Origin: CABMGO01 sp964408125
Lineage (GTDB): Archaea; Nanobdellota; Nanobdellia; Pacearchaeales; GW2011-AR1
Reading direction: 5' to 3'
Assembly: GCA_964408125.1 (NCBI GenBank)
Contig: CAYOYC010000016.1
Coordinates: 1-16,386 of the forward strand
Length of the DNA: 16,386 bases
Position numbers and translations under genes: made by a program. The notes beneath the pieces were generated by a model, which was given only the letters and a program-made list of their open reading frames with translations, ran no database searches and was not told the DNA's origin. The number at the start of each line of letters is the position of its first letter. Within the stretch, counting starts at the first letter, position 1. This document shows positions 1 to 6,492 of this stretch, piece after piece.

Positions 1-53
1 AGCACTGGGTCAATCATTAGCACGCCCCGGGCTTTAGCCCGCGGGTAGTTGAC
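1..53. mobile_element. Possible terminal hairpin of an IS200/IS605-family element (end only)
   Basis: This stretch is far more GC-rich than its surroundings. Positions 25-32 pair with 37-45 around a TTTA loop (33-36), leaving one bulged C at position 42. This imperfect hairpin, followed by TAGTTGAC, resembles the subterminal hairpins of IS200/IS605 elements, which end just after the tnpB stop codon. Two frames are open from base 1, to a TAG at 46-48 and to a TAG at 34-36, so either could be the last codons of a TnpB gene lying to the left. The element body is outside the window, so the call rests on the hairpin shape and composition alone. Confidence 0.5.
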
Positions 54-611
54 ATGAAGAGGTTGTTTAAGTTTAAATATCCAAAATTATTTTTACTGGG
101 GGTTTTTTGTGTTTTATCCTATTTTATTTTTAGTAATAGTACTGTCAATAGTTACGTTTCTTCCTTAGGTGTTTTGGGATATTTTGGTATTTTTATTGCT
201 GGCATTTGCTTTGCTTTTGGCTTTTCTGCTCCTCTTGCGGTGGGTTTCTTTTTAATTGCGAATATAGATAATATTTTTCTTGCTGCGTGTATTGCCGGGG
301 TTGGATCATTAATTTCCGACTTATTGATATTTAAAATTATTAGATTCTCGTTTATGGATGAGTTTGAGAGGTTGAAGAAATCAAGGGCAATTGTAGAAAC
401 AAATAGAATATTGTCTTCTCGTTTGTTGTACAGAATTAAAAATTATTTATTATTCGTTTTTGCGGGTATAGTAATTGCTTCACCTTTGCCGGATGAGCTT
501 GGAGTTAGCATGCTTGCGGGTTTGACGAAGATAAAGGTTCGTGTTTTGGCCATTATAAGTTTTTTAATGAATTCTTTTGGAATTTTTATACTGTTATTGG
601 TTGGGAAGTGA
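54..611 (+). CDS. VTT/DedA-like small multi-pass membrane protein
   Basis: The 185-residue product is almost entirely hydrophobic, with a basic N-terminus (MKRLFKFKY) and about five membrane segments near residues 11-28, 35-60, 66-95, 130-150 and 160-183. A Gly/Ala-rich stretch ending GSLISDLLIFKIIR (about 84-97) and a later SPLPDELGVSMLAG segment (about 143-156) resemble the two re-entrant-loop regions of the VTT (DedA/SNARE-associated) family. It is shorter and more diverged than typical DedA proteins, which are thought to translocate lipids. The ATG directly follows the putative transposon end and has no TATA box at the spacing used by other genes here, so its original promoter may have been displaced. 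Confidence 0.6.
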   Translation: MKRLFKFKYPKLFLLGVFCVLSYFIFSNSTVNSYVSSLGVLGYFGIFIAGICFAFGFSAPLAVGFFLIANIDNIFLAACIAGVGSLISDLLIFKIIRFSFMDEFERLKKSRAIVETNRILSSRLLYRIKNYLLFVFAGIVIASPLPDELGVSMLAGLTKIKVRVLAIISFLMNSFGIFILLLVGK

Positions 612-623
612 ATTACAGATATA

Positions 624-633
624 TTTTTAAATA
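624..633 (+). promoter_or_regulatory. TATA box of the 42-codon gene
   Basis: TTTTTAAATA is centred 24.5 nt before the ATG at 653, the spacing expected for a leaderless archaeal transcript and the one seen throughout the window. Confidence 0.6.
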
Positions 634-652
634 GGGTGTGTTATGATTTCGT

Positions 653-781
653 ATGGTAAGAGCAAGTGACTTTGTTGATCCGGAATACGATAGAAGATTG
701 GCAGAGTTTAAGGCAGAAAAAGCAAGAAGGTTAAGGGAATCAGCCCAATCTGGGCAATTGCCACCACAAAGAGATAGGTAA
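653..781 (+). CDS. Small charged protein of 42 residues
   Basis: An ATG at 653 opens a frame of 42 codons ending in TAA at 779-781. The product starts MVRASDFVDPEYDRRLAEFK and continues with a Lys/Arg/Glu-rich, probably helical middle and a short Gln/Pro/Arg tail (QLPPQRDR). It has no membrane segment or cysteine motif. The reason to believe in the gene is that an archaeal TATA box stands at the usual distance upstream. It lies alone between the VTT-like gene and the convergent membrane-protein gene. I do not recognise a family; it could be a small DNA- or RNA-associated helical protein, but nothing in the sequence settles this. Confidence 0.55.
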   Translation: MVRASDFVDPEYDRRLAEFKAEKARRLRESAQSGQLPPQRDR

Positions 782-801
782 CGTTTTTTAATTTGTTAAT
801 T

Positions 802-1146
802 TTATGGCCAAATTAATATTTTCAAAAATAAGCCTATTATAAGTGAGATCAGAAGTGTCCAAAAACAATTAAGTAAAAAAACCACAAATCGTTCCTCTAC
901 TATTGTTTCTTTATGGGTTTTTACAATTTTTACAATTATTCTTACAAATCCGATTATTGATGAAATTAAAACTAGAACTGCCAATATAAAGAATATAATT
1001 GCAAAAATGGAATTAATGTTTCCGTAGTTCCCGTTTGCAATCAGCGGCTGTATGTTTTTAGAATATAGATATTTACAGGCTCTTAAAGAAAGCGCAAAAA
1101 GAATGGTAGAGAATATTATTAGTCTTTGGAGGGCGTTTGTTTTCAT
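802..1146 (-). CDS. Small membrane protein, three predicted membrane segments
   Basis: The 114-residue product has hydrophobic segments near residues 8-22, 46-72 and 88-112, separated by a short loop containing NGNYGN and by a charged stretch (KIVKTHKETIVEERF) that is probably cytoplasmic. No conserved catalytic or metal-binding residues are visible. It has its own TATA box (1167-1175), so it is a separate transcript from the two membrane-protein genes upstream of it on the same strand. I do not recognise the family. Confidence 0.6.
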   Translation of the reverse strand: MKTNALQRLIIFSTILFALSLRACKYLYSKNIQPLIANGNYGNINSIFAIIFFILAVLVLISSIIGFVRIIVKIVKTHKETIVEERFVVFLLNCFWTLLISLIIGLFLKILIWP

Positions 1147-1166
1147 GAATAATCTGATTATATCTA

Positions 1167-1175
1167 TTTTAAAAA
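1167..1175 (-). promoter_or_regulatory. TATA box of the 802-1146 membrane protein
   Basis: TTTTTAAAA, read on the minus strand, is centred 25 nt from the ATG at 1146. Confidence 0.55.
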
Positions 1176-1190
1176 GATTATTGTGGTGAT

Positions 1191-1430
1191 TTAATCAACC
1201 ATCGAGATTATTACTTTTATAAGTGAATAAACAATTATTATAAAACCAGAGGCGATAAGCCAAGTGGTTAAGTAGACTCTTCCTATATCTATTTTTATGA
1301 CGCCTATTATTCCTATCAATAGAATAATTAGTCCGATGAAAGATAGGATTAGTGCTTTATCTATTTCTTTTTTGGCGTTGCTGGAAGCTCTAATATTTTC
1401 TAAATTCAGAATTCCAGATTTTATTGCCAT
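1191..1430 (-). CDS. Two-segment membrane protein, paralogue of its upstream neighbour
   Basis: Starting at the ATG at 1430 gives 79 residues, exactly the length of the neighbouring product (1460-1699), and the two align over most of their length. Both have a polar N-terminus, one hydrophobic hairpin, and a shared C-terminal pattern W..(x)SG...(I)xYS.I(K/R).I (WLIASGFIIIVYSLIKVI here). The frame is open further upstream to 1535, giving 114 residues, but that extension overlaps the neighbour and has no counterpart in the paralogue, so I reject it. Membrane segments lie near residues 27-46 and 54-76. Function unknown. There is no clear separate TATA box, so it is probably cotranscribed with its neighbour after a 29-nt gap. 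Confidence 0.6.
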   Translation of the reverse strand: MAIKSGILNLENIRASSNAKKEIDKALILSFIGLIILLIGIIGVIKIDIGRVYLTTWLIASGFIIIVYSLIKVIISMVD

Positions 1431-1459
1431 AAGATTATGAATATCATTTTTGATATGTT

Positions 1460-1699
1460 TTAGTAGATCATAATATCTTTTATTAGCCTGATTATCGAGT
1501 ATGCAATTGTTACTCCTCCAGAAACAGCAACCCATAGTCCAAAATAAATTTCTGGTGGGCTTTTTAAAGAAGAGGACATGAGTGTTCCTGCAATCAACAT
1601 AAAGAATCCAACCAATGAGATAGCCAATGTTTTACCTATTAATCTATTGGTGTTCAGGGCATTTTTAGCGCCACTCAAATTAACTGCTTTTTGTAGCAT
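1460..1699 (-). CDS. Two-segment membrane protein, first of a tandem paralogue pair
   Basis: The 79-residue product has a polar N-terminus (about 1-22) and two membrane segments near residues 24-42 and 52-74, separated by a short loop (SSSLKSPPEIY). Its second segment, WVAVSGGVTIAYSIIRLI, matches WLIASGFIIIVYSLIKVI in the downstream protein at W, S, G, I, Y, S and I positions, so the two genes arose by duplication and have diverged widely. It is transcribed divergently from the beta-CASP nuclease gene through a shared TATA box at 1721-1726, and the ATG sits 24.5 nt from the centre of that box. I do not recognise the family. Confidence 0.65.
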   Translation of the reverse strand: MLQKAVNLSGAKNALNTNRLIGKTLAISLVGFFMLIAGTLMSSSLKSPPEIYFGLWVAVSGGVTIAYSIIRLIKDIMIY

Positions 1700-1720
1700 A
1701 TATTGTATTATGAATGAGGG

Positions 1721-1727
1721 TTTAAAT
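1721..1727. promoter_or_regulatory. Palindromic TATA box serving two divergent genes
   Basis: The palindrome TTTAAA (1721-1726) is centred 24.5 nt from the minus-strand ATG at 1699 and 25.5 nt from the plus-strand ATG at 1749. Both distances match the other promoters in the window and no other candidate box exists for either gene, so one TBP site probably drives both. Confidence 0.6.
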
Positions 1728-1748
1728 AGTTAATTATTAAAAGGGTGA

Positions 1749-3161
1749 ATGGTTTGGTTTAGTGAGGTGAATATGGAAATAAAGGTTTTAGGGGCTGCAA
1801 AAGAGGTTACTGGTTCGTGCTATAGTTTAGTTTCAGGCGAGAATAGCATATTGATTGATTGTGGAATGTTTCAGGGGGGTAAAGATTTAGAGAGATTAAA
1901 TTATGAGAATTTTGGGTTTAGTCCTAGAAAATATAAGGCTTTATTATTAACACATGCGCATTTGGATCACTGTGGTAGAATACCCCTGCTTGTTAAGAAT
2001 GGATTTAGGGGTAAGATATATTGTACGGATGCTACGAAAGCTTTAGCTTTTATAATCATGGCTGATTCTGCTAAAATTGCAGAAGAAGATACGAGAAATG
2101 AAAATAGGAGGCGAGCAATGGACAATCTTCCGCCTAGAAAGCCAATTTATACTCCTGCTGATGTCAATGATGCAATGAGACTATTTATTACTGTTAAATA
2201 TGGGGAAAACGTTAGGGTGACTAAAGATGTTAATGTGAAATATTATGATGCAGGACATATCTTAGGATCTTCTTCTGTCCAGATAGGCGTAAATGAAAAT
2301 GGGAAAATTAAAAATATTGTCTTTTCCGGAGATTTGGGTCAAGAAAATTCTATACTTGTTAAAAATAAATCTTTGATACAGAAGGCAGATTATGTTTTTA
2401 TGGAATCCACTTATGGAGATAGATTGCACGATCCGATTGAAAAAAGGAAGAGAGAACTAATTAGGGTTATTAACGAAACGTATAAACGTGGTGGGAAGAT
2501 AATGATACCTTCTTTTGCTGTTGAGAGAACTCAGGAATTGCTCTTTTATATTGGGCAGTTTATGGATGAGGGAATTATTCCTAAAATGCCTGTTTTCTTA
2601 GATTCTCCAATGGCAATAAAATCCACAGATGTTTTTAAGAAATTTATGAAATATTTTAATGCGGATGTTCAGGAAAGATTAAAAGAGACGAATGATGTTT
2701 TTGGTTTTCCGCAATTAACTTTGACAAGAGGTAGGGCAGAGTCAATGACTATAAATGGCATCAGTGAGCCTTGTATAATTATTGCAGGGAATGGGATGTG
2801 TACTGCTGGGAGAATTAAACATCATATTGCAAACAATATTGAAGATGATAAAAATACTTTATTGTTTGTTGGTTTTCAGGTTGATGGGACTTTGGGTTAT
2901 TGGATAAAGAAAGGCGAAAAGCATATACGTTTGCTTGGAAGAGAGGTCGAAGTTAAGGCGAGGGTAGAATCAATTGATGGGTTTTCCGCGCACGCCGATA
3001 AGGTTGAGTTGTTAAAATGGTTGAAGGGTTTTTCTCCAAAACCAAAAAGGGTTTTTATTATACATGGAGATGTAGATCAACAGCTTGCGTTATCTAAAAA
3101 CTTAGCTAAAGAAAAATATGAAAGTTATATTCCGAGTTTGAATGAGGAATTGGAGTTATAA
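1749..3161 (+). CDS. Metallo-beta-lactamase/beta-CASP RNA nuclease (COG1236 type)
   Basis: The 470-residue protein carries the full metal site of the beta-CASP RNA-processing nucleases: HAHLDH (69-74), GH in GHILGSS (169-170), D195 in SGDLG, then the beta-CASP insert with STYGD and PSFAVERTQELLFYI (254-268), AGNGMCTAGRIKHH (346-359), GFSAHAD (411-417) and a final IIHGD (437-441). The family cuts or trims RNA with two zinc ions, as in CPSF73 and archaeal aCPSF2. There is no N-terminal KH domain, so this is not aCPSF1; the size fits the shorter COG1236 enzymes. Start choice is open. The ATG at 1749 fits the leaderless spacing from the TATA box, but the ATG at 1773 has a GAGGTGA ribosome site (1764-1770) and begins MEIKVLGAAKEVTGSC, the usual start of the family. 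Confidence 0.9.
   Translation: MVWFSEVNMEIKVLGAAKEVTGSCYSLVSGENSILIDCGMFQGGKDLERLNYENFGFSPRKYKALLLTHAHLDHCGRIPLLVKNGFRGKIYCTDATKALAFIIMADSAKIAEEDTRNENRRRAMDNLPPRKPIYTPADVNDAMRLFITVKYGENVRVTKDVNVKYYDAGHILGSSSVQIGVNENGKIKNIVFSGDLGQENSILVKNKSLIQKADYVFMESTYGDRLHDPIEKRKRELIRVINETYKRGGKIMIPSFAVERTQELLFYIGQFMDEGIIPKMPVFLDSPMAIKSTDVFKKFMKYFNADVQERLKETNDVFGFPQLTLTRGRAESMTINGISEPCIIIAGNGMCTAGRIKHHIANNIEDDKNTLLFVGFQVDGTLGYWIKKGEKHIRLLGREVEVKARVESIDGFSAHADKVELLKWLKGFSPKPKRVFIIHGDVDQQLALSKNLAKEKYESYIPSLNEELEL
1764..1770 (+). promoter_or_regulatory. Shine-Dalgarno-like site before the alternative start at 1773
   Basis: GAGGTGA ends two bases before an in-frame ATG at 1773, with GAGG five bases from it. 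It supports an internal or alternative start of the beta-CASP gene, in competition with the leaderless start at 1749. Confidence 0.45.
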
Positions 3162-3164
3162 AAA

Positions 3165-3593
3165 TTATTTTACAAGGTTTTTTATTTTAGTATAATTTTT
3201 ATTTAAAAAATTTAAAGCTTTTTTTGCATAAGAGCTGTTTAAGATAGTTCCATAATATTTTGTTCCATTTCTATAATATCTAAGTTCATCCATAAATTCC
3301 ACTTCTGTTTGTGGAAATCCCAAAATCTGGAGATAAGAAACTTCTGCTTCATGAGAATTACCTGCGTTAAATCCGTCTATAAACATCTTTGCTCTAACTA
3401 ATTCCATAATAATATCGTAGCAATAATCTACTACAAAATTAGCATTCATTTTATCAGAAGGAATTTTACTTATGGTTAAGTCAAGAAAAGCCTTTTTGTC
3501 TTCTGCTTCCCTAAGAAGTGATATGGCCCTATTTCTATTTGGGCTTTGTCTTTTTACGATTTCTCCTCTAATAAATTCTTCAAATTTTCTCAT
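3165..3593 (-). CDS. HEPN-domain protein paired with a nucleotidyltransferase
   Basis: The 142-residue, mostly helical protein matches the HEPN fold in layout: helices spanning about 21-41 and 52-76, then a C-terminal pair with DELRYYRNGTKYYG (102-115). HEPN RNases and HEPN/MNT toxins normally carry R-x4-6-H in this last region. Here R108 and N109 are present but the expected His position holds Tyr (Y113/Y114). The gene begins one base after the stop of the HTH-nucleotidyltransferase gene, so the two are translationally linked, the classic HEPN/MNT arrangement. It may be a nucleotidyltransferase partner or a toxin with an altered active site. RNase activity cannot be assumed. Confidence 0.75.
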   Translation of the reverse strand: MRKFEEFIRGEIVKRQSPNRNRAISLLREAEDKKAFLDLTISKIPSDKMNANFVVDYCYDIIMELVRAKMFIDGFNAGNSHEAEVSYLQILGFPQTEVEFMDELRYYRNGTKYYGTILNSSYAKKALNFLNKNYTKIKNLVK

Positions 3594-3594
3594 T

Positions 3595-4140
3595 TTATAA
3601 TTCAGTTGCTCCTTTTAATGTAATTCCATTAAGAATATTGCTCAAAAGGGGGGAATTTATATCTTTAAAAGATTTGTAGTAATTTGTTATGATTTCCCTT
3701 TCTAATATTTTGCTAAATATTTTATCAATTTCTCTCCTTTCTCCACTAATAATTGCCAAATCAATATCTGAATTAATAGTGTCTTCCCCATGCGCATAAG
3801 AGCCAAAAAGAATTATTGTTGCTCCAGGGAATAGGTCATAAAGATGTTTAACTAAGCCAGATTCATAAATTTGTTTTAAATTATCCACTCTTTTTAGGCC
3901 AATTACTTGTTTTTCATTTCTGTTTAATTCAATGGACCATCTAGATGAATCTTTGTCTTGTTTTGCAACTACAAATCCTTTTTTTTGGAGGAGTGGTATG
4001 GATTTTAATACTGCGGGTTGTGAAACCTCTAAAATTCTTGCGATACCATTCATATTAAGAGGAGTTCCCACCTTTACAAAAAGAAGTCGCATTATCCTTT
4101 GTTGCAATAAGCTTAACTCCAGTTTGTATATATTAACCAT
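3595..4140 (-). CDS. Winged-helix domain fused to a minimal nucleotidyltransferase (MNT)
   Basis: The 181-residue protein has two parts. Residues about 10-75 form a winged helix-turn-helix (NGIARILEVSQPAVLKSIPLLQKKGFV). Residues about 95-181 form a pol-beta-type nucleotidyltransferase with the motif GSYAHGEDTINSDIDL: G113, S114, then D125 and D127 as metal ligands. Known HEPN/MNT pairs use the MNT to AMPylate and silence the HEPN toxin; the fused DNA-binding domain suggests this one also represses its own operon. A TATA box lies 26.5 nt before the ATG, and the HEPN gene follows after one base. That it neutralises the HEPN protein is inferred from the family, not shown by the sequence. Confidence 0.8.
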   Translation of the reverse strand: MVNIYKLELSLLQQRIMRLLFVKVGTPLNMNGIARILEVSQPAVLKSIPLLQKKGFVVAKQDKDSSRWSIELNRNEKQVIGLKRVDNLKQIYESGLVKHLYDLFPGATIILFGSYAHGEDTINSDIDLAIISGERREIDKIFSKILEREIITNYYKSFKDINSPLLSNILNGITLKGATEL

Positions 4141-4162
4141 AGTTAGAATATATTAATTAGAG

Positions 4163-4170
4163 TTTATAAA
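4163..4170 (-). promoter_or_regulatory. TATA box of the MNT/HEPN operon
   Basis: TTTATAAA is centred 26.5 nt from the ATG at 4140. Because it is palindromic it gives no direction by itself. Confidence 0.6.
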
Positions 4171-4199
4171 TGTTTTGGACAAAATTTTTTAAAATAAGA

Positions 4200-4643
4200 T
4201 TACTCTTTCTCTTCTACAGTTTCTTCTTTTTCTATAGGCTCTTCTTCTGAGGATTCTTCTTCTTCGCCTTCTATTATTTCTAAAGACTCTAATACTTCTA
4301 ATATTTTATCTAACTTTTTATTAAGTTGTTGAAATTGTTCGGATGTAACACCTGGAACTGCGGGTGTACTGAAACTTGGCGCACTTCTAGCATTATCTCT
4401 TTGATCGCCGAAACATGCACTGCAATAAACCGGTTTGTCTCCTCTTGGTTTAAAAGGAACTTGACAATCTTTTCCACATTTTGCACAAACTGCATCACAA
4501 GGAGCCATATCTCTTCTATCTCTTCCGCCACCGAATCCGCCTCTGCTTCCGCCGAAACTTCTTCCGCCGCCACCGAAACTTCGTCCGCCTCGGCTACCGC
4601 CACGACTTCCGCCTTCTCTTTCGAAATCTCTAAAATCTCCCAT
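4200..4643 (-). CDS. RGG-rich zinc-ribbon protein with acidic tail
   Basis: The 147-residue protein has three very different parts. Residues 1-45 are an Arg/Gly/Ser/Phe low-complexity region with repeated SRGG and RSFGG units. Residues 49-78 are a zinc ribbon with CAKC (53-56), C60, and CSAC (74-77), including the VPFKPRGDKPVYC string typical of a small CxxC ribbon family common in DPANN archaea and candidate-phyla bacteria. Residues 100-124 form a short amphipathic, possibly coiled-coil helix, followed by an acidic tail of mostly Glu (125-147). RGG regions bind nucleic acids, often RNA, in other organisms, so a nucleic-acid role is likely but not proven. Its TATA box is at 4665-4674. Confidence 0.75.
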   Translation of the reverse strand: MGDFRDFEREGGSRGGSRGGRSFGGGGRSFGGSRGGFGGGRDRRDMAPCDAVCAKCGKDCQVPFKPRGDKPVYCSACFGDQRDNARSAPSFSTPAVPGVTSEQFQQLNKKLDKILEVLESLEIIEGEEEESSEEEPIEKEETVEEKE

Positions 4644-4664
4644 AAATAATCACAGAAATGTGGC

Positions 4665-4674
4665 ATTATAAAGG
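4665..4674 (-). promoter_or_regulatory. TATA box of the RGG zinc-ribbon gene
   Basis: CCTTTATAAT, read on the minus strand, is centred about 26 nt from the ATG at 4643. Confidence 0.55.
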
Positions 4675-4698
4675 TATGCAATTTGGGAAAAAATGAGA

Positions 4699-6426
4699 TT
4701 ATTTCCGTTCTTTCAATTTCTCATTCAGATGTTTAAAATATTCTGCCTGATGTATATTAGCCATTTTTTCAACTATTAATTCTGGCGTCGAATTCGCTAA
4801 TCGTCCAATAACCGGATTATGGTCTACGATTAAATTAAACTCTGCGTCTAGTCCTTTAGCTTCGATTCCGTCTATTCTTGCGTGCAGTGGTAAAACCTCC
4901 TTGATTTCATAGCCTAAATGTGTTGCAATAATCAAGAAACAATTCTTACTCAAGAAATATTCTGCAGTAGAAGCAATTATCTTTCCTGCAACTCCCGGTT
5001 CGGTTACGGCTTCGATTTCATCAGCTAAAATTAAAGTTCTATTTCCCGGTTTGATCTGAGACATTTGAGTTAAAAGATTTTCAAAAGCGCCCTTATTCGC
5101 TGCACCTTTATTCTTGGCGAAATAATAAATTTCTTCAAAGATTGGGGATTTAAAATTTCCGTTTATTGGTAGGCCCAATTGAAATATGGAAATTAATTGA
5201 ATTACGTGTTCTAAAAGAGTTGTCTTTCCCCCGCTATTTGCTCCAGTTAATATCGAGCACATATATTCTTCTGTAAGATTAAAGTTGATTGGCTGTGGGT
5301 TATCAAGGAATATGTTTTTTGATAAATCTATCATGAATTCGTTTGATTGTTCTGGATAGAAATCTAGTTGTTTTTGCTGGATGAAGTTAGCTATTCCATC
5401 TAGGAAGTCTGTTGTTAATAAAAGATTGGAAATTCTTTGTATTTTATTTGGGATTGATTTTAGAAGAGTGGCTTTAGATTTTATATTCTCTGCTAGATCG
5501 GTGTATTCAGTTGCGCTTTGACGTTTAATTAATTCATCAAGTTCTTTTTCATCTACAGAAACAGGAATTTTTAGATTGAAAACATATTCTGGAATTGAGC
5601 TTTCCTTGATTGCTTGTGTTACGATTGTCTGAAATTCTTGCGGGAGCTTTCCTTCTGACAAGATTTTCATTAAAGCGCTTCCGGAGATAGATAAGTCCCT
5701 TATTTTTTCTTCTATCTTATTATTTGTTTCTTCTATCGTTGAGTATACATCTTCTCTTTTTATTATTTTAGTTGATTTTTCTTCTAAGAATGGAAACAAT
5801 GGAAGAATTTCTTGAATTATGTTTAACATCTCTTGATTGTTTGTATTTTGTTTTATTATTTCTAGATTTTCTTTCCATGAAGAAAGTTTTTCCAAATATC
5901 TTTCTAAATATATGTCGTCTATATTATCTACGCTAATAGATTGTGGAAGACTATCTAGTGCTCTTTGAAAATTGTCGCAATCTATAATTTGTACAATATC
6001 GTATTTATCTAAATCTTGAAGGTCATGTTCCGTGGAAAGTAGGCGAGCTGAACAACCCAGATTATTAAGGCGAACAAAAGCTTCTTCGTTTTCAGTTACT
6101 GCTATTATTTCATATTTAGGGGACCATGTTTGTTTTGGTTTTTTTAGTGTTTTTAAATAAGAGTTTTCGATTGGCTTGAGCGTACTGAAGAATTCTTGTC
6201 TTCTTCTTATTTCTTGGATATCGTTTGTAAAAGGAAGACAATTCCAGAGGTTTGACGCATCAGAGAAATAGAAGTTATCTGATATTTGATTTAAAACTTT
6301 TTGGTGTATTGATTTTGCGTCTTTAGTCTTGTAGATTGAGTTTTGGGATATATTTAGTTGAGTTTTTGTTTGGTTAAATGGAGATAGATTTTTCTCTTCA
6401 ATAAACTTGCAATATACCTCTTTCAT
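4699..6426 (-). CDS. Archaeal MutS-like ATPase
   Basis: The 575-residue protein ends in a MutS-type ABC ATPase: Walker A TGANSGGKTT (394-403), signature-like KGAFENLLTQM (445-455), Walker B LILADE (465-470) followed by IEAVTEPG, and the H-loop ATH (501-503). In bacterial MutS these read TGPNMGGKST and DEIGRGTST; the GANSGGKTT and TEPG forms are typical of archaeal MutS-like proteins. A helical region (about 170-350) fits the lever/clamp part. I see neither the Phe-x-Glu mismatch reader of MutS1 nor an Smr nuclease domain, so classical mismatch recognition is doubtful and a role in recombination or junction processing is as likely. It is transcribed alone from a TATA box at 6448-6454. Confidence 0.85.
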   Translation of the reverse strand: MKEVYCKFIEEKNLSPFNQTKTQLNISQNSIYKTKDAKSIHQKVLNQISDNFYFSDASNLWNCLPFTNDIQEIRRRQEFFSTLKPIENSYLKTLKKPKQTWSPKYEIIAVTENEEAFVRLNNLGCSARLLSTEHDLQDLDKYDIVQIIDCDNFQRALDSLPQSISVDNIDDIYLERYLEKLSSWKENLEIIKQNTNNQEMLNIIQEILPLFPFLEEKSTKIIKREDVYSTIEETNNKIEEKIRDLSISGSALMKILSEGKLPQEFQTIVTQAIKESSIPEYVFNLKIPVSVDEKELDELIKRQSATEYTDLAENIKSKATLLKSIPNKIQRISNLLLTTDFLDGIANFIQQKQLDFYPEQSNEFMIDLSKNIFLDNPQPINFNLTEEYMCSILTGANSGGKTTLLEHVIQLISIFQLGLPINGNFKSPIFEEIYYFAKNKGAANKGAFENLLTQMSQIKPGNRTLILADEIEAVTEPGVAGKIIASTAEYFLSKNCFLIIATHLGYEIKEVLPLHARIDGIEAKGLDAEFNLIVDHNPVIGRLANSTPELIVEKMANIHQAEYFKHLNEKLKERK

Positions 6427-6447
6427 TTTTTAAAGAGAATTTGAGGG

Positions 6448-6454
6448 TTTAAAA
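6448..6454 (-). promoter_or_regulatory. TATA box of the MutS-like gene
   Basis: TTTTAAA, read on the minus strand, is centred 25 nt from the ATG at 6426. Confidence 0.55.
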
Positions 6455-6492
6455 TTATTTATATTGTCTAATCGATTCTTATTAAGTTGAGT

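Noticed and set aside
72..79. A TTTAAATA box inside the VTT-like gene
   Set aside because: It encodes FKY within the gene, and no start codon in the gene's frame lies 25 nt downstream.
1191..1535. A 114-codon version of the second tandem membrane protein starting at 1535
   Set aside because: It overlaps its neighbour by 76 bases, and the extra 35 residues have no match in the equal-length paralogue; the start at 1430 is better.
4310..4681. Frames of 123 codons (-) and 107 codons (+) over the RGG zinc-ribbon gene
   Set aside because: Both are low-complexity Ala/Glu/Val or Ser/Thr/Ala readings of the repetitive RGG-coding DNA in other frames.
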